The notes beneath the pieces are model-generated. The model had not been told where the DNA came from. It searched no databases and worked only from the letters and a program-made list of their open reading frames with translations. This document shows positions 16,300 through 25,480 of a stretch of 64,000 nucleotides of DNA, piece after piece. This DNA is from an uncultured Buttiauxella sp. (GTDB taxonomy: Bacteria > Pseudomonadota > Gammaproteobacteria > Enterobacterales > Enterobacteriaceae), in assembly GCA_946480445.1 (NCBI GenBank), contig CAMLJN010000021.1:1-64000 (forward strand). Direction: 5' to 3'. Position 1 is the first letter of the stretch, and every line of letters begins with the position of its first letter. The position numbers were made by a program, and so were the translations under genes.

Positions 16300-17820
16300 T
16301 TACTCCTTAACCTGGCGAACAACGTCGATCACCGAGCCGTCGCGGTAACGCACAACGGCGATAGTGCGGTCGGTAAATTCGATAGGGCGAGGTTTGCCGG
16401 TGAGGATTTCCGCGCGCTCGCGCAGCCATTCAATAGAGACGATCTTCATCCCGGCTTCTTTAAGGCGTTCGGCAAGCTCCGGGCGGGCGGGATTCACGGC
16501 GATGCCGTGGTCGGTGACCAGAATGTCGATGCTCGAACCCGGTGTTACGCAGGTGGTCACCTCGTCCACTAAAGTTGGAATGCGCCCGCGTACCAGCGGT
16601 GCCACGATAATCGACAGCGCGGCGGCGACGGCCGTATCACAGTGGCCACCGGAAGCCCCGCGCAGCACGCCATCGGAACCGGTGAGCACGTTGACGTTAA
16701 AGCGCGTATCCACCTCCAGCGCGCTCAGCACCACCACGTCAAGCCTGTCCACCGAGGCCCCTTTTGACCCCCAGTTGGCATACTGGTTGGCGCTGATTTC
16801 AATGTGATTCGGGTTACGCGCCAGCGATTCGGCGGCGGCCCGGTCAAAGCTCTGCACGTCGAGCAGTTTTTTAATCAGCCCCTTCTCATGCAGGTCGACC
16901 ATGGTGGAGGTGATCCCCCCCAGCGCGAAGTCGGCATGAATGCCCCGGCTGCGCATTTTGTCTTCCAGGAATCGCGTCACCGCAAGGGAAGCGCCACCGG
17001 TACCGGTTTGCAGCGAAAACCCTTCGTTGAAGTAGCCTGAGTTCACCACGACCTCAGCGGCGCTGCGGGCGATCAATAGTTCACGAGGATTTGAGGTCAT
17101 GCGCGTGGCGTCTGCGCCGATCTTGTCGGCATCGCCCACCTGGTCGATCTGCACGATCAAATCCACCTGATCCTGAAGAATACTGGCGGGGCTGTGTGGG
17201 TAAGGGCGTAGCTCCTCCACAAGAAGCACCACCTGACGAGCATTTTCGGCATCAACCTTTGCGTAGCCCAGCGAACCGCAGCACGCCTTGCCCGTATAGC
17301 CGTTGGCATTACCAAACGGATCGCTGGAAGGAACGCCGAGGAAAGCCACGTCAATATTCAGTTCTCCGCTGTTTACCAGCTGAACGCGACCGCCGTGGGA
17401 GTGGATCTGCACGGGTTCCGCCAGCAGGCCGCGAGAGATTTCTTCCGCCAGCGGGCCACGCAGCCCGGAGGTATAAATTCGGCTGACGACGTTATTGCGG
17501 ATATGTTCGACCAGCGGCGCGTGGCATTCGCTCAGCGAGCTGGAGGCCAGGGTCAGGTTTTTAAACCCCATTCTGGCGATGGCATCCATCACGGTATTTA
17601 GCGTCAGATCGCCACCGCGAAAAGCATGGTGGAAAGAGATGGTCATGCCGTCGTGCAGTCCCGAGCGGCGAATCGCCTCTTCAAGAGAGGTGCAGAGTTT
17701 TTTATCGCGAGGCTTTTGCGTTTGCAGGTTCAGTTTGGATGCGTTCTGGTAAGTCTGCATATCGCTTTCGCTCAGGCGCTGCCAGGTGCTGAGGCGATCT
17801 TGTCGTTGAGTGCGGGTCAT
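16300..17820 (-). CDS. citF: Citrate lyase alpha subunit (citrate:acetyl-ACP transferase)
   Basis: 506 residues (E. coli 510). CitF exchanges the acetyl group on the acyl-carrier subunit for citrate, the first half-reaction of citrate cleavage. Blocks conserved in the family include MTISFHHAFRGGDLTLN, IYTSGLRGPLAEEISRG, GNANGYTGKACCGSLGYA, QTGTGGASLAVTRFL and GSDGVLRGASGGHCDTA. Cytosolic, in complex with CitD and CitE. It begins 9 bp after citE ends. The N-terminal ~25 residues differ most from E. coli. Confidence 0.95.
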   Translation of the reverse strand: MTRTQRQDRLSTWQRLSESDMQTYQNASKLNLQTQKPRDKKLCTSLEEAIRRSGLHDGMTISFHHAFRGGDLTLNTVMDAIARMGFKNLTLASSSLSECHAPLVEHIRNNVVSRIYTSGLRGPLAEEISRGLLAEPVQIHSHGGRVQLVNSGELNIDVAFLGVPSSDPFGNANGYTGKACCGSLGYAKVDAENARQVVLLVEELRPYPHSPASILQDQVDLIVQIDQVGDADKIGADATRMTSNPRELLIARSAAEVVVNSGYFNEGFSLQTGTGGASLAVTRFLEDKMRSRGIHADFALGGITSTMVDLHEKGLIKKLLDVQSFDRAAAESLARNPNHIEISANQYANWGSKGASVDRLDVVVLSALEVDTRFNVNVLTGSDGVLRGASGGHCDTAVAAALSIIVAPLVRGRIPTLVDEVTTCVTPGSSIDILVTDHGIAVNPARPELAERLKEAGMKIVSIEWLRERAEILTGKPRPIEFTDRTIAVVRYRDGSVIDVVRQVKE

Positions 17821-17829
17821 GGTTTGTCC

Positions 17830-18738
17830 TTATTCTTCACGGGTGCCGGAAAGCTCAGCTCTGGCGAGGACCAGGCGCGCGCGTTCGATAACCGGGCTGT
17901 CGACCATCTTGCCGTTGAGCGAGACGACGCCACGACCTTCACGGGCGGAGGCTTCGGCGGCTTCAACTACCCGCTGGGCGTGCTCCACTTCTTTTTGCGA
18001 CGGGGCATAAAGGTTGTGCAGCAGCTCGATCTGGCGAGGATTGATCAGCGATTTGCCGTCGAACCCCAGCTGCTTGATGTGTGCTGCTTCGTGCAGGAAA
18101 CCGGCTTCGTTATTGGCATCGGAATAAACGGTATCGAACGCCTGGATCCCCGCCGCGCGTGCGGCCTGCAGGATAGAGCAACGGGCGAACAGCAGCTCAA
18201 CGCCTTCCGGCGAACGTTCGGTGCGCAGGTTGCGCACATAGTCCTCGGCACCCAAAGCGATACCGATAAGCCTCGGTGAGGCGTGCGCGATGGCTACGGC
18301 CTGGGTAATGCCCTGCGCCGATTCGATAGCGGCCAGCAGGCCGGTGCTGCCGGGTTCACGGCCGCACTCTTTTTCAATGCGCAGAATTTCGGCTTCGATG
18401 TCGATAACATCCTGCGCGGTATCCGTTTTCGGCAGGCGGACGATATCGACCCCGCCGCGCACCACCGCTTCCAGGTCGGCCAGACCATATTCCGAATCAA
18501 GCGCGTTAACGCGCACGATAGTTTCGATTTCCTGATAAAGCGGGTGTTGCAGGGCGTGGTAGACGAGGCGACGGGCGGAATCTTTTTCGCGCAGGATCAC
18601 CGAGTCTTCCAGGTCGAACATCAGCGCGTCGGCGCGATAGATAAACGCATTGCTGACCATGGCGGCATTAGCACCGGGGACAAACAACATGCTGCGGCGC
18701 GTGCGGCTTTTACGTGCGAGGGCTACGGGGGCAATCAT
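17830..18738 (-). CDS. citE: Citrate lyase beta subunit (citryl-ACP lyase)
   Basis: 302 residues from ATG 18738, the exact E. coli length. CitE splits citryl-ACP into oxaloacetate and acetyl-ACP with Mg2+. Visible blocks: [30 protein letters not shown] (metal-binding acid), [20 protein letters not shown] and the later [16 protein letters not shown] longer start at 18753 exists, but ATG 18738 forms an ATGA overlap with the citD stop, the usual arrangement, and gives the family length. Confidence 0.95.
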   Translation of the reverse strand: MIAPVALARKSRTRRSMLFVPGANAAMVSNAFIYRADALMFDLEDSVILREKDSARRLVYHALQHPLYQEIETIVRVNALDSEYGLADLEAVVRGGVDIVRLPKTDTAQDVIDIEAEILRIEKECGREPGSTGLLAAIESAQGITQAVAIAHASPRLIGIALGAEDYVRNLRTERSPEGVELLFARCSILQAARAAGIQAFDTVYSDANNEAGFLHEAAHIKQLGFDGKSLINPRQIELLHNLYAPSQKEVEHAQRVVEAAEASAREGRGVVSLNGKMVDSPVIERARLVLARAELSGTREE

Positions 18739-19031
18739 TGGCTGTCTCCCCATGGCAGGGCGGTAACGTCGCTTGCGCGAACCAGCAGCGTCTCCAGGCG
18801 GGCGCGCAGAATGCAGTCCAGCGCACCTTTATCATCGACGATAAGCTGCACACCGTTGACTTCGTACTGGGCCAGCAAGGCCAGCAGGGTGGCACGAATA
18901 GCGTCACCAAATTGTTTCTCGACGCTGCTGCTGATTTGCAGGTCGATCTCAGGGGTATCGAGCGGGGCGATGCGGAGCATCACATCCCCGGATTCCAGCG
19001 TGCCTGCGACGGCGGGATGGGTAATTTTCAT
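18735..19031 (-). CDS. citD: Citrate lyase gamma subunit (acyl carrier protein)
   Basis: 98 residues, the E. coli length. CitD carries the phosphoribosyl-dephospho-CoA arm that shuttles acetyl and citryl groups between CitF and CitE; the attachment residue is Ser14 in [15 protein letters not shown], present here. The start overlaps citC by 4 bp and the end overlaps citE by 4 bp. Confidence 0.95.
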   Translation of the reverse strand: MKITHPAVAGTLESGDVMLRIAPLDTPEIDLQISSSVEKQFGDAIRATLLALLAQYEVNGVQLIVDDKGALDCILRARLETLLVRASDVTALPWGDSQ

Positions 19032-20104
19032 TTTTCACCTGTAGTTAATGCAAATTCTGGTTGCTTGTCCGCGGCCCGCTGCTCGTGAGCCGCCAGCATG
19101 TGTTGCAGATAGTCTCTGGTCGCTTCGGGGACCAGCAGCTCAAGCGTGGCGAGATCTTTTTTCACCAGCAGCTGGCGCACCCACGAGGCGGAAATCGCCA
19201 TGCCGTGGTACGTCAGGCGCTCTATTTCCACAAGCTTAACGGGCGGAGCGCTGCTGGCAGGATCGGCAAGCAGACGGCGCATATCGGCGTTGTACCCGGC
19301 CGTCACCTTGCAGAACGGTTCGCTGCCAACAAACCGATGGGTGATACCGAGTGCCGGAGCGAGGTGCTGGCGAAAGATCTGCAAATCAATTTCCGTGTAG
19401 CAGTGGTTGATCACGCTTTGTTCTTTAATGAAGTAGCAGGGGAAGGTGGCCCGGGAGATCATGTATTCGGACCCACGGTGCACGGTGATTTTCGGTATAT
19501 CGCTGGAGCCTGCCCGTACCAGCGCCAGCCGGTCTTCATAAGGGAAGCGGGAGGTATCCTCTTTCACCAGAAAGACGTGCAGCCAGTCGCACTGTTCTGC
19601 GGCTTTCTGAATTAAATAGCGATGGCCGCAGGTAAAGGGATTGGCATTCATCACAATGCAGCCGATTTTCGGGCCATCCACGCGCAGCGTGGTGAGGTAG
19701 CTGGCGTAACGTTGCAGGCGAGTGGCGCTGTTTTCCATCAGCACCATGATGCCGGGCACGCAGGCGATAGTGTAAAAACCGCACTGTCTGAACAGCGCTT
19801 CGTTAGCACTTTTGGTGTAGATGAAAAGATGGGTGTGCTGGCGCTCATAGGCCAGGTTTATCAGCTCGGTGGCCAGGGTGAGGGCAAGGCCTTCTCCGCG
19901 CACGGCTTCGCTGATGGCGACGCACTTAATAATATTGTCGGCTATGCCGCCACAGGCGATAAGCTGTTCGTCCCGGGTGACGGTAATAAAAACGTCGACC
20001 GTTGTGTCGATACTCAAATCGTTGGCGCGAAGAAAACGCGTGATGTCGGCTATTTTCTTATTTTCGCAGCGCTTCACCTGGGTGAAGACGGTATTACCAA
20101 ACAT
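19028..20104 (-). CDS. citC: [Citrate (pro-3S)-lyase] ligase
   Basis: 358 residues (E. coli 352). CitC acetylates the CitD prosthetic group with acetate and ATP, switching citrate lyase on. An N-terminal GNAT-like region ([19 protein letters not shown]) precedes the nucleotidyltransferase domain with [22 protein letters not shown], the ATP-binding HxGH-like block, and [15 protein letters not shown] near the end. First gene of citCDEFXGT; it is divergent from citA across a 383-bp regulatory region. Confidence 0.95.
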   Translation of the reverse strand: MFGNTVFTQVKRCENKKIADITRFLRANDLSIDTTVDVFITVTRDEQLIACGGIADNIIKCVAISEAVRGEGLALTLATELINLAYERQHTHLFIYTKSANEALFRQCGFYTIACVPGIMVLMENSATRLQRYASYLTTLRVDGPKIGCIVMNANPFTCGHRYLIQKAAEQCDWLHVFLVKEDTSRFPYEDRLALVRAGSSDIPKITVHRGSEYMISRATFPCYFIKEQSVINHCYTEIDLQIFRQHLAPALGITHRFVGSEPFCKVTAGYNADMRRLLADPASSAPPVKLVEIERLTYHGMAISASWVRQLLVKKDLATLELLVPEATRDYLQHMLAAHEQRAADKQPEFALTTGEK

Positions 20105-20487
20105 GGTTTAAAAATCCCTGTTATTTGTCCGGTGCGCCTGGCAACGTGGGTGTTGGAAATTTGTTGCAAATTAATGACCTTTGCTCGTTAATTGTTACAA
20201 GGTCATTTTTACGGTTGTTTTGTTTTTGATTAAGCGATCGTACGAACTATTTTGCTGCGGGTTTTTGATATGTTTCACAAAGGGTTAAGTGGTTTAAATA
20301 GACTATATGGTTTTAATTTTTTTAATTATTTATTGGGCATGAAAAAGCGTGGTTTTTATTTGTTTAATTGATTTAATTTGTGGAATCTGTAACGATTCTG
20401 AGAAAGGTGGCTGGATTGTCTGGAAACAAAAATATTACATTTCACCGGCGCTTGTGACTCCCATGAGGTCTGAAAAAGGAATTGGCA
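20105..20487. promoter_or_regulatory. citC-citA divergent regulatory region
   Basis: This 383-bp, AT-rich gap contains no convincing gene and must hold the promoters of citC (-) and citAB (+). A candidate CRP half-matched site, TTGATATGTTTCACAA, lies at about 20264-20279. By analogy with Klebsiella and E. coli, phosphorylated CitB binds AT-rich sites here and CRP adds catabolite control; I cannot place the CitB sites exactly. AAGGA at 20476-20480 is the citA ribosome binding site. Confidence 0.55.
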
Positions 20488-22134
20488 ATGTCTGGCAGGG
20501 CAAAGGTAAGGGAATTTCGCTTTCTACATCGTATTGCTTTCCCGCTACGCATTTTTCTCTTACTTCTTTTCATTTCTCTTCTGCTCATCGTCACGCTGGG
20601 CAACTATTTATCGGCAAGCTTTGAAGATTATCTGACACAACATGTCCGGGATATGGCGATGAATCAGGCCAGAATCATCGCTGCGAACGACAGCCTCGTG
20701 GAGGCGGTTAAACAGCGGGACAGCAAGCGTCTTGCTCTGCTGGTGGGCAAAATGGCTACCGGGTCAGATTTAGATTACGTCGTTATCGGCGATCGTCACT
20801 CCATCCGTCTGTATCATCCGAATCCCGAAAAAATTGGCAAGCCTATGCAATGGACGAAGCCCGGCGCCCTGGAAAAGGGGGAAAGCTACTTTATTACCGG
20901 CCAGGGGTCGATAGGGATGGCGATGCGCGCCAAGACGCCGATTTTTGACGACCACGGCCAGGTGATTGGCGTCGTCTCGCTGGGGTATCTGGTCAGCAAA
21001 ATTGACAGCTGGCGGCTGGATTTCCTGCTGCCTCTGGCGGGGGTGTTTGTCCTGATCCTGCTGATTTTACTGCTGCTGTCCTGGCTCTTTGCCGCCCATA
21101 TCCGCAGGCAAATGCTGGGTATGGAGCCGCGGCAAATTGCCCGTGTTGTGCGCCAGCAGGAAGCGCTTTTCGGGTCGGTATTTGAAGGGCTAATTGCCGT
21201 CGATCCGGAGGGGCTTATCACCGCCATTAATCGTAATGCCCGTAAAATGCTGGGCCTCAGTTCGCCGGGGCGTCAGTGGCTGGGAAAACCCGTAAGCGAG
21301 GTCGTCAGCCCGGCGGGCTTTTTTACGGAAAACATTGAAGAGAAGCGGCAGGATGTGATCTGCACTTTTAACGGGCTGAGCGTGATTGCTAACCGCGGGG
21401 CGATTCGCTTCGGTGAAGAGCTGCTGGGGGCAATCATCAGCTTTCGCAGCAAAGATGAGATCAGCACGCTCAACGCCCAGCTCACCCAGGTGAAACAGTA
21501 TGCAGAGAGCCTGCGGGCCGTGCGGCACGAGCACCTGAACTGGATGTCGACGCTAAGCGGCCTGCTGCAAATGAAGGAATACGACAGGGTGCTGGCGATG
21601 GTCAGGGGAGAGTCGCAGGCGCAGCAGGCGCTGATAGACGCCCTGCGTGAGAATATTAACGACCGGCAGGTGGCCGGGCTGCTTTTCGGCAAATGGCAGC
21701 GCGCCCGTGAATTAGGGCTGACGCTGAATATTCTCCCCGAAAGCCAGCTGCGCCAGCTCCCCGAAGGCCTGGACAGCACCGAGTTTGCCGCCGTGCTGGG
21801 CAACCTGCTTGATAATGCCTTCGAGGCCAGCCTGAATCATCCGTGCAGTGACAAATGCATCGAGCTGTGGCTCAGCGATGAGGGGGAAGACGTCATTGTT
21901 GAGGTCGCCGATCATGGCTGTGGGGTGCCGGAAGCACTGCGGGAAGCCATCTTTGAGCAGGGCGTGAGTACCAAAGCCGATGCGGCAGGGGAGCATGGCA
22001 TCGGGCTGTACCTGATTGCCAGCTATATAGGGCGCTGCGGCGGGGCGATAACCCTTGAGAATAACGAGCCCTGCGGCAGCCTGTTTACCGTTTTTATTCC
22101 GAAAGTGAAGAAAGATTTATGGCAAAACCATTAA
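20488..22134 (+). CDS. citA: Citrate-sensing histidine kinase
   Basis: 548 residues from ATG 20488, the start that sits 7 nt after AAGGA; a TTG two codons upstream is less likely. Two membrane helices (about residues 19-42 and 175-198) flank a periplasmic PDC/PAS citrate-binding domain with RVHxG-like basic residues (VIGDRHSIRLYHPNPEKIGKP). A cytoplasmic PAS domain follows, then the H-box VRHEHLNWMSTLSGLLQ with His347, and the ATPase domain with N-box LLDNAFEAS and G-boxes VADHGCGVPE and EHGIGLYLIASYI. Also called dpiB. It overlaps citB by 16 bp. Confidence 0.94.
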   Translation: MSGRAKVREFRFLHRIAFPLRIFLLLLFISLLLIVTLGNYLSASFEDYLTQHVRDMAMNQARIIAANDSLVEAVKQRDSKRLALLVGKMATGSDLDYVVIGDRHSIRLYHPNPEKIGKPMQWTKPGALEKGESYFITGQGSIGMAMRAKTPIFDDHGQVIGVVSLGYLVSKIDSWRLDFLLPLAGVFVLILLILLLLSWLFAAHIRRQMLGMEPRQIARVVRQQEALFGSVFEGLIAVDPEGLITAINRNARKMLGLSSPGRQWLGKPVSEVVSPAGFFTENIEEKRQDVICTFNGLSVIANRGAIRFGEELLGAIISFRSKDEISTLNAQLTQVKQYAESLRAVRHEHLNWMSTLSGLLQMKEYDRVLAMVRGESQAQQALIDALRENINDRQVAGLLFGKWQRARELGLTLNILPESQLRQLPEGLDSTEFAAVLGNLLDNAFEASLNHPCSDKCIELWLSDEGEDVIVEVADHGCGVPEALREAIFEQGVSTKADAAGEHGIGLYLIASYIGRCGGAITLENNEPCGSLFTVFIPKVKKDLWQNH

Positions 22135-22799
22135 CGATTCTGATTGTTGAAGACGAAACGCCGCTGGCTGAAATGCACGCCGAGTTTATTCGTCGTTTCC
22201 ACGGCTGCGGCCAGGTCTGGCTGGCGGGCGATCTGGCTCAGGCGCGCAGGATGATTGAATGTTTTAAGCCTGCGCTGATCCTGCTGGATAATTATTTACC
22301 CGATGGCAAAGGGATTACGCTATTGCATGAACTTACCGCTGCGCGCTTTGATGGCGGCATTGTGTTTACTACCGCGGCGAGCGATATGGAAACAGTCTCG
22401 GAAGCGGTACGCTGTGGGGCGTTCGACTATCTGGTGAAGCCGATAGCTTACGAGCGGCTGGGGCAAACGCTGGAGCGCTATCAACAGCGTATGCGGATGC
22501 TTGCAGGACACGATAGCGCAAGCCAGCGGCAGATAGACGACATGTTTAACGCCTATGCGCGAGGCGAGCAGAAAGAGGTGCTGCCAGCAGGGATTGACGC
22601 CCTGACGCTTGGGAAGGTCGAGGTTTTGTTTGCCGATCCGCAGGCGCGGCATACCGCAGAAACTGTTGCGCAGGCGCTGAAGTTAAGCCGCACCACGGCC
22701 AGGCGCTATCTGGAGTTTGCGGCGGGCAGGCAGATAATATTGGCGGAGATTATTTACGGGAAGGTGGGGCGTCCGCAGCGCATTTACCGTGCGCGGTGA
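22119..22799 (+). CDS. citB: Citrate response regulator
   Basis: 226 residues. The receiver domain has VEDETP (acid pocket), the phospho-acceptor Asp57 in LILLDNYLPDGKG and Lys in DYLVKPIAYERL. The C-terminal CitB/DcuR-type helix-turn-helix is seen at HTAETVAQALKLSRTTARRYLEF. Also called dpiA. Phosphorylated by CitA, it activates the citrate fermentation genes on the opposite strand and its own operon. Translation is likely coupled to citA through the overlap. Confidence 0.94.
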   Translation: MAKPLTILIVEDETPLAEMHAEFIRRFHGCGQVWLAGDLAQARRMIECFKPALILLDNYLPDGKGITLLHELTAARFDGGIVFTTAASDMETVSEAVRCGAFDYLVKPIAYERLGQTLERYQQRMRMLAGHDSASQRQIDDMFNAYARGEQKEVLPAGIDALTLGKVEVLFADPQARHTAETVAQALKLSRTTARRYLEFAAGRQIILAEIIYGKVGRPQRIYRAR

Positions 22800-22829
22800 G
22801 TGTTCACTCTCGGTGGTGGAGGGCGCTTA

Positions 22830-22876
22830 GCCACCCGGAAAGAAGCCGGTCGGGTGGCATCGTGCCTCCCGACCGG
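22830..22876. terminator. Nested hairpins between convergent citB and dcuC
   Basis: GCCACCCG (22830-22837) can pair with CGGGTGGC (22851-22858), while CCGGTCGGG (22846-22854) can pair with CCCGACCGG (22868-22876). The two stems share bases and exclude each other. Probably a bidirectional terminator. Confidence 0.65.
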
Positions 22877-22888
22877 ACTTTATCTTAA

Positions 22889-24268
22889 TCAGCCGCCGAC
22901 AAGTGCGGCGGAAGGCACAAGGATTTCAGTGGCGATAATCACCACCAGCAGCCCTACGCCAATCGGTACGGAAGTCCGTTTTACCACTTCAAACGGGGAA
23001 ATTTTTGCCATCCCTGCCACCGCTACGACCACTCCGGAAACCGGTGAAATGGTCCGTCCAAGGTTGGACGCCTGGAGCATCGGGATCGCCAGGTAAGCCG
23101 GGTTGATGCCGGAGGAGTGTGCCAGTTTCGGGATCATCTCCACGAAGGCATAAAAAGGGGCGTTGCCGGAGCCGGTGGTCATCGCCGCCAGCATAGTCAG
23201 GATCACCAGCACCAGCATCAGGATGATGCTCGCTGACCCAAACGAAGTGGCGATAGAAATCAGACTCTGGATAAAGCCAATGGTGCTCAGGCCCTGGGCA
23301 AATACGCCTGCGGCGACCAGCAGCATCACCACGTTGGCAAAGGCATCCGCCATCCCGCGATAGCAAACTTCCAGGCCGGAGAAGACGCTTTGGGTGTTAA
23401 AGCTGCGGAAGAATTCAATAAGCGCCGCCAGCAGAATACAGATCACCAGAATGGTAATAATGTGCAGCTGCGGGCCCCATTTGCCGTCGAAAATCAGCAC
23501 GCCAATAATCGGCGTGAAGGGCAGAATGGCATAGAACGACGGCGCGGTAGTCTGGATTTCGCTGACGTCGAGCATCTCATGGTTGATGTGCTCTTTTTTG
23601 TCCAGATAACGCTGCCAGAAGAAATGCGCAATCGCCATGGCGATAATAGCCGCGATGGAGATGGGCACCGTCGTTTTAAAAGCAAAATCGACCAGCGACA
23701 TTTCCGCCGCTTTGGCTGCCAGCACCACATCACCCGAGGTCGGGGAAAGGATAATGGCCGCCGGTGAGGCGCAAATGGCCGCCGCCGCGCCGCGGCTGAT
23801 GCCGACGTTGACCATAACCGGGAACAGCGTGGCCATCAGCAGCACGCCGAGGCCGGTTGCCGAGGAGACGGCAAGGGACATCAGGCAGGCCACGAAATAG
23901 GCGGCAATCATCAGAATATAGGGCGAGTTAATAAACTTCAGCGGTTTGGAGGCGAGTTTAACCACCATGTCGTTTGCGCCAATGTGCGTCATGTAGGCGG
24001 CGAAGCCACAGAGCATCATGATCATCATGCCGAGATCGCCACCGCGGCTCATCAGCAGGATTTTGACGTATTCGACGATATCCGTTGCGGTATAACCGGT
24101 ACTTTCAGCGCTGGCAGGTAACACCTGATGGCCCATTAAGGCGCTGATAATCAGTAATACTAAGCCACCGACGAATAACACCCCGGTGGCGGAGTAGCCT
24201 TTGATGATGTAGCGGGCTACACCAACAATCACTACAACCCCAATAAGTAGTTCCAGAAAAGTAAGCAT
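22889..24268 (-). CDS. dcuC: Anaerobic C4-dicarboxylate transporter DcuC
   Basis: 459 residues from ATG 24268 (GGGGGA upstream), nearly identical in layout to E. coli DcuC. An inner-membrane protein with ~12-14 hydrophobic segments; conserved stretches include MLTFLELLIGVVVIVGVARY, LAVSSATGLGVLLMATLFP and TTGSGNAPFYAFVEMIPK. It favours succinate efflux during fermentation, which suits its place beside the citrate genes. A longer frame beginning at 24412 has no family support and was not used. Confidence 0.95.
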   Translation of the reverse strand: MLTFLELLIGVVVIVGVARYIIKGYSATGVLFVGGLVLLIISALMGHQVLPASAESTGYTATDIVEYVKILLMSRGGDLGMMIMMLCGFAAYMTHIGANDMVVKLASKPLKFINSPYILMIAAYFVACLMSLAVSSATGLGVLLMATLFPVMVNVGISRGAAAAICASPAAIILSPTSGDVVLAAKAAEMSLVDFAFKTTVPISIAAIIAMAIAHFFWQRYLDKKEHINHEMLDVSEIQTTAPSFYAILPFTPIIGVLIFDGKWGPQLHIITILVICILLAALIEFFRSFNTQSVFSGLEVCYRGMADAFANVVMLLVAAGVFAQGLSTIGFIQSLISIATSFGSASIILMLVLVILTMLAAMTTGSGNAPFYAFVEMIPKLAHSSGINPAYLAIPMLQASNLGRTISPVSGVVVAVAGMAKISPFEVVKRTSVPIGVGLLVVIIATEILVPSAALVGG

Positions 24269-24659
24269 AATGTCCCCCGTTGCACCCGCCGCGATGGATC
24301 GGGTCTGAGCGCAACCGAATGCCTGAAAATAAACAACAGTGACCTTTGCAACCTGTTGCAAAGGCGTAAGAATGTGCCTCAGCGGTGAACGAGTTTTTCT
24401 GACGGATGTCAATTTTCACCCACTCGTTTCACCTGGCGTGATGCTTTTGCAGGCAACCTTGCAATTATGACATTTACTTATTGCTTGTGTTGATTAATTT
24501 ATCCCATTAATAGCGAGTTAATTCGTCACTTGCGAACAAATAATTAAATTAATATTGCGACTTTGTTAATTAACGAGCCAAACGTAAAGCAATCTAAAAA
24601 CCCTTTAAAATATAGGATGCGCGGGCCTATACTTTTGCATCATTTTTTTCGGGGTTGCT
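24269..24659. promoter_or_regulatory. dcuC-copper cluster divergent intergenic region with a dyad over a -10 box
   Basis: 391 bp, strongly AT-rich between about 24460 and 24610, with no credible gene. Near the right end TATAGG (24611-24616) and CCTATA (24626-24631) form a dyad with a 9-bp spacer; its right arm runs into TATACT (24628-24633), a good -10 hexamer for the metal-resistance genes. The dyad is therefore a candidate operator. dcuC is FNR-controlled in E. coli, but I see no clear full FNR site here. Confidence 0.5.
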
Positions 24660-25076
24660 ATGTTGCATTCCACTCAGTGGTCGACGAGCCGTTTACGCTT
24701 TTGCAGAAAGCATCTTTTGCTGCTGCTGATGGCGTTCGGCTGGCTGTTTGTTAACAGCCAGATCGCGGTGGCTTCCCACGACTGTCGGCTTGAGCTCAGC
24801 GCCCAGACGGCCTCTGTCCAGCACAGCCATCATATGCTGATGGCGAGCGAAGGCCCGGTGACGGAGAAAATGAGCGGGACGCTTTGCGAGAAGCACTGTA
24901 TTCCCGACGTGATGCAAAAGGACAATGGGCACAGCGATGTTGTGGCGCTCCCGGTTGCCGACTCGCTGGCTCTGCGCGTACCAGAATACAGGCCAGCGGC
25001 AACGTCCGTTTTCCTGCACCGGCCTCCGGAAACCGGCCCTCCGGCCACCATCAGGTTTTGTCGTTTCAGAGAATAA
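24660..25076 (+). CDS. Small exported Cys/His/Met-containing protein, CopL-like
   Basis: 138 residues. A basic N terminus and a hydrophobic segment (HLLLLLMAFGWLFVNSQIAVA) form a signal peptide. The mature part has scattered His and Met (HSHHMLMASEG), a CEKHC motif and a C-terminal RPPETGPPATIRFCRFRE. The CxxHC motif and the Pro-rich, Cys-bearing end recall CopL/DUF2946-type proteins found at the head of copper-resistance clusters, but I assign the family only tentatively. It precedes cusF by 66 bp, apparently in one operon. Confidence 0.65.
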   Translation: MLHSTQWSTSRLRFCRKHLLLLLMAFGWLFVNSQIAVASHDCRLELSAQTASVQHSHHMLMASEGPVTEKMSGTLCEKHCIPDVMQKDNGHSDVVALPVADSLALRVPEYRPAATSVFLHRPPETGPPATIRFCRFRE

Positions 25077-25142
25077 CTCCAGCACTGTCATAGTTCCCGG
25101 GCTTTTGCCCTGTCCCTTTGATCTGTGTTCTGGAGATTTTTT

Positions 25143-25469
25143 ATGCCTGTTATTTTCGCTCGTCTGCTGGCTGCGCTCGCGCTGTCAGTTTCTGTGGCCT
25201 ATGCCGCCCCCCACGCTATGTCTGCGCACCACAATATGCACGCCGCTGATGTCTACCAAAGCTACGGCGTGATAAAAAAAGTGGCTGCCGGTGCCGTTTC
25301 AATCTCACACCAGCCCATTCCTGCCTTGAACTGGCCTGCCATGACGATGACTTTTCGTCTTCCGGCAGAGGGTGAAGTGCCGCCGCTGAAAGCGGGTGAC
25401 AAGGTCGACTTCCTCTTTAACCAGCAGGCTGACGGTTACGTTCTCGTCGCGATAAAAGCATTCCGCTAA
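25143..25469 (+). CDS. cusF: Periplasmic copper/silver chaperone CusF
   Basis: 108 residues from ATG 25143 (GGAG upstream). The signal peptide ends at AYA/APH. The OB-fold CusF domain has [14 protein letters not shown], in which His, Trp, Met and Met have the spacing (0, +8, +11, +13) of the Cu(I)/Ag(I) ligands His36, Trp44, Met47 and Met49 of E. coli CusF. It delivers metal to the CusB/CusA pump. The mature N terminus is also rich in His and Met (HAMSAHHNMHAAD). Confidence 0.92.
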   Translation: MPVIFARLLAALALSVSVAYAAPHAMSAHHNMHAADVYQSYGVIKKVAAGAVSISHQPIPALNWPAMTMTFRLPAEGEVPPLKAGDKVDFLFNQQADGYVLVAIKAFR

Positions 25470-25480
25470 CCGAGGCCCAT

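Noticed and set aside
20264-20279. TTGATATGTTTCACAA as a firm CRP site
   Set aside because: Only the right half (TCACA) matches well; kept as a candidate within the intergenic entry, not as a separate feature.
24269-24412. 48-residue N-terminal extension of DcuC
   Set aside because: Family members begin at MLTFxELLIG; the extension is leader DNA without hydrophobic pattern.
24420-24560. FNR site in the dcuC promoter
   Set aside because: AATCAA half-sites occur but no partner at the 4-bp spacing of the FNR consensus.
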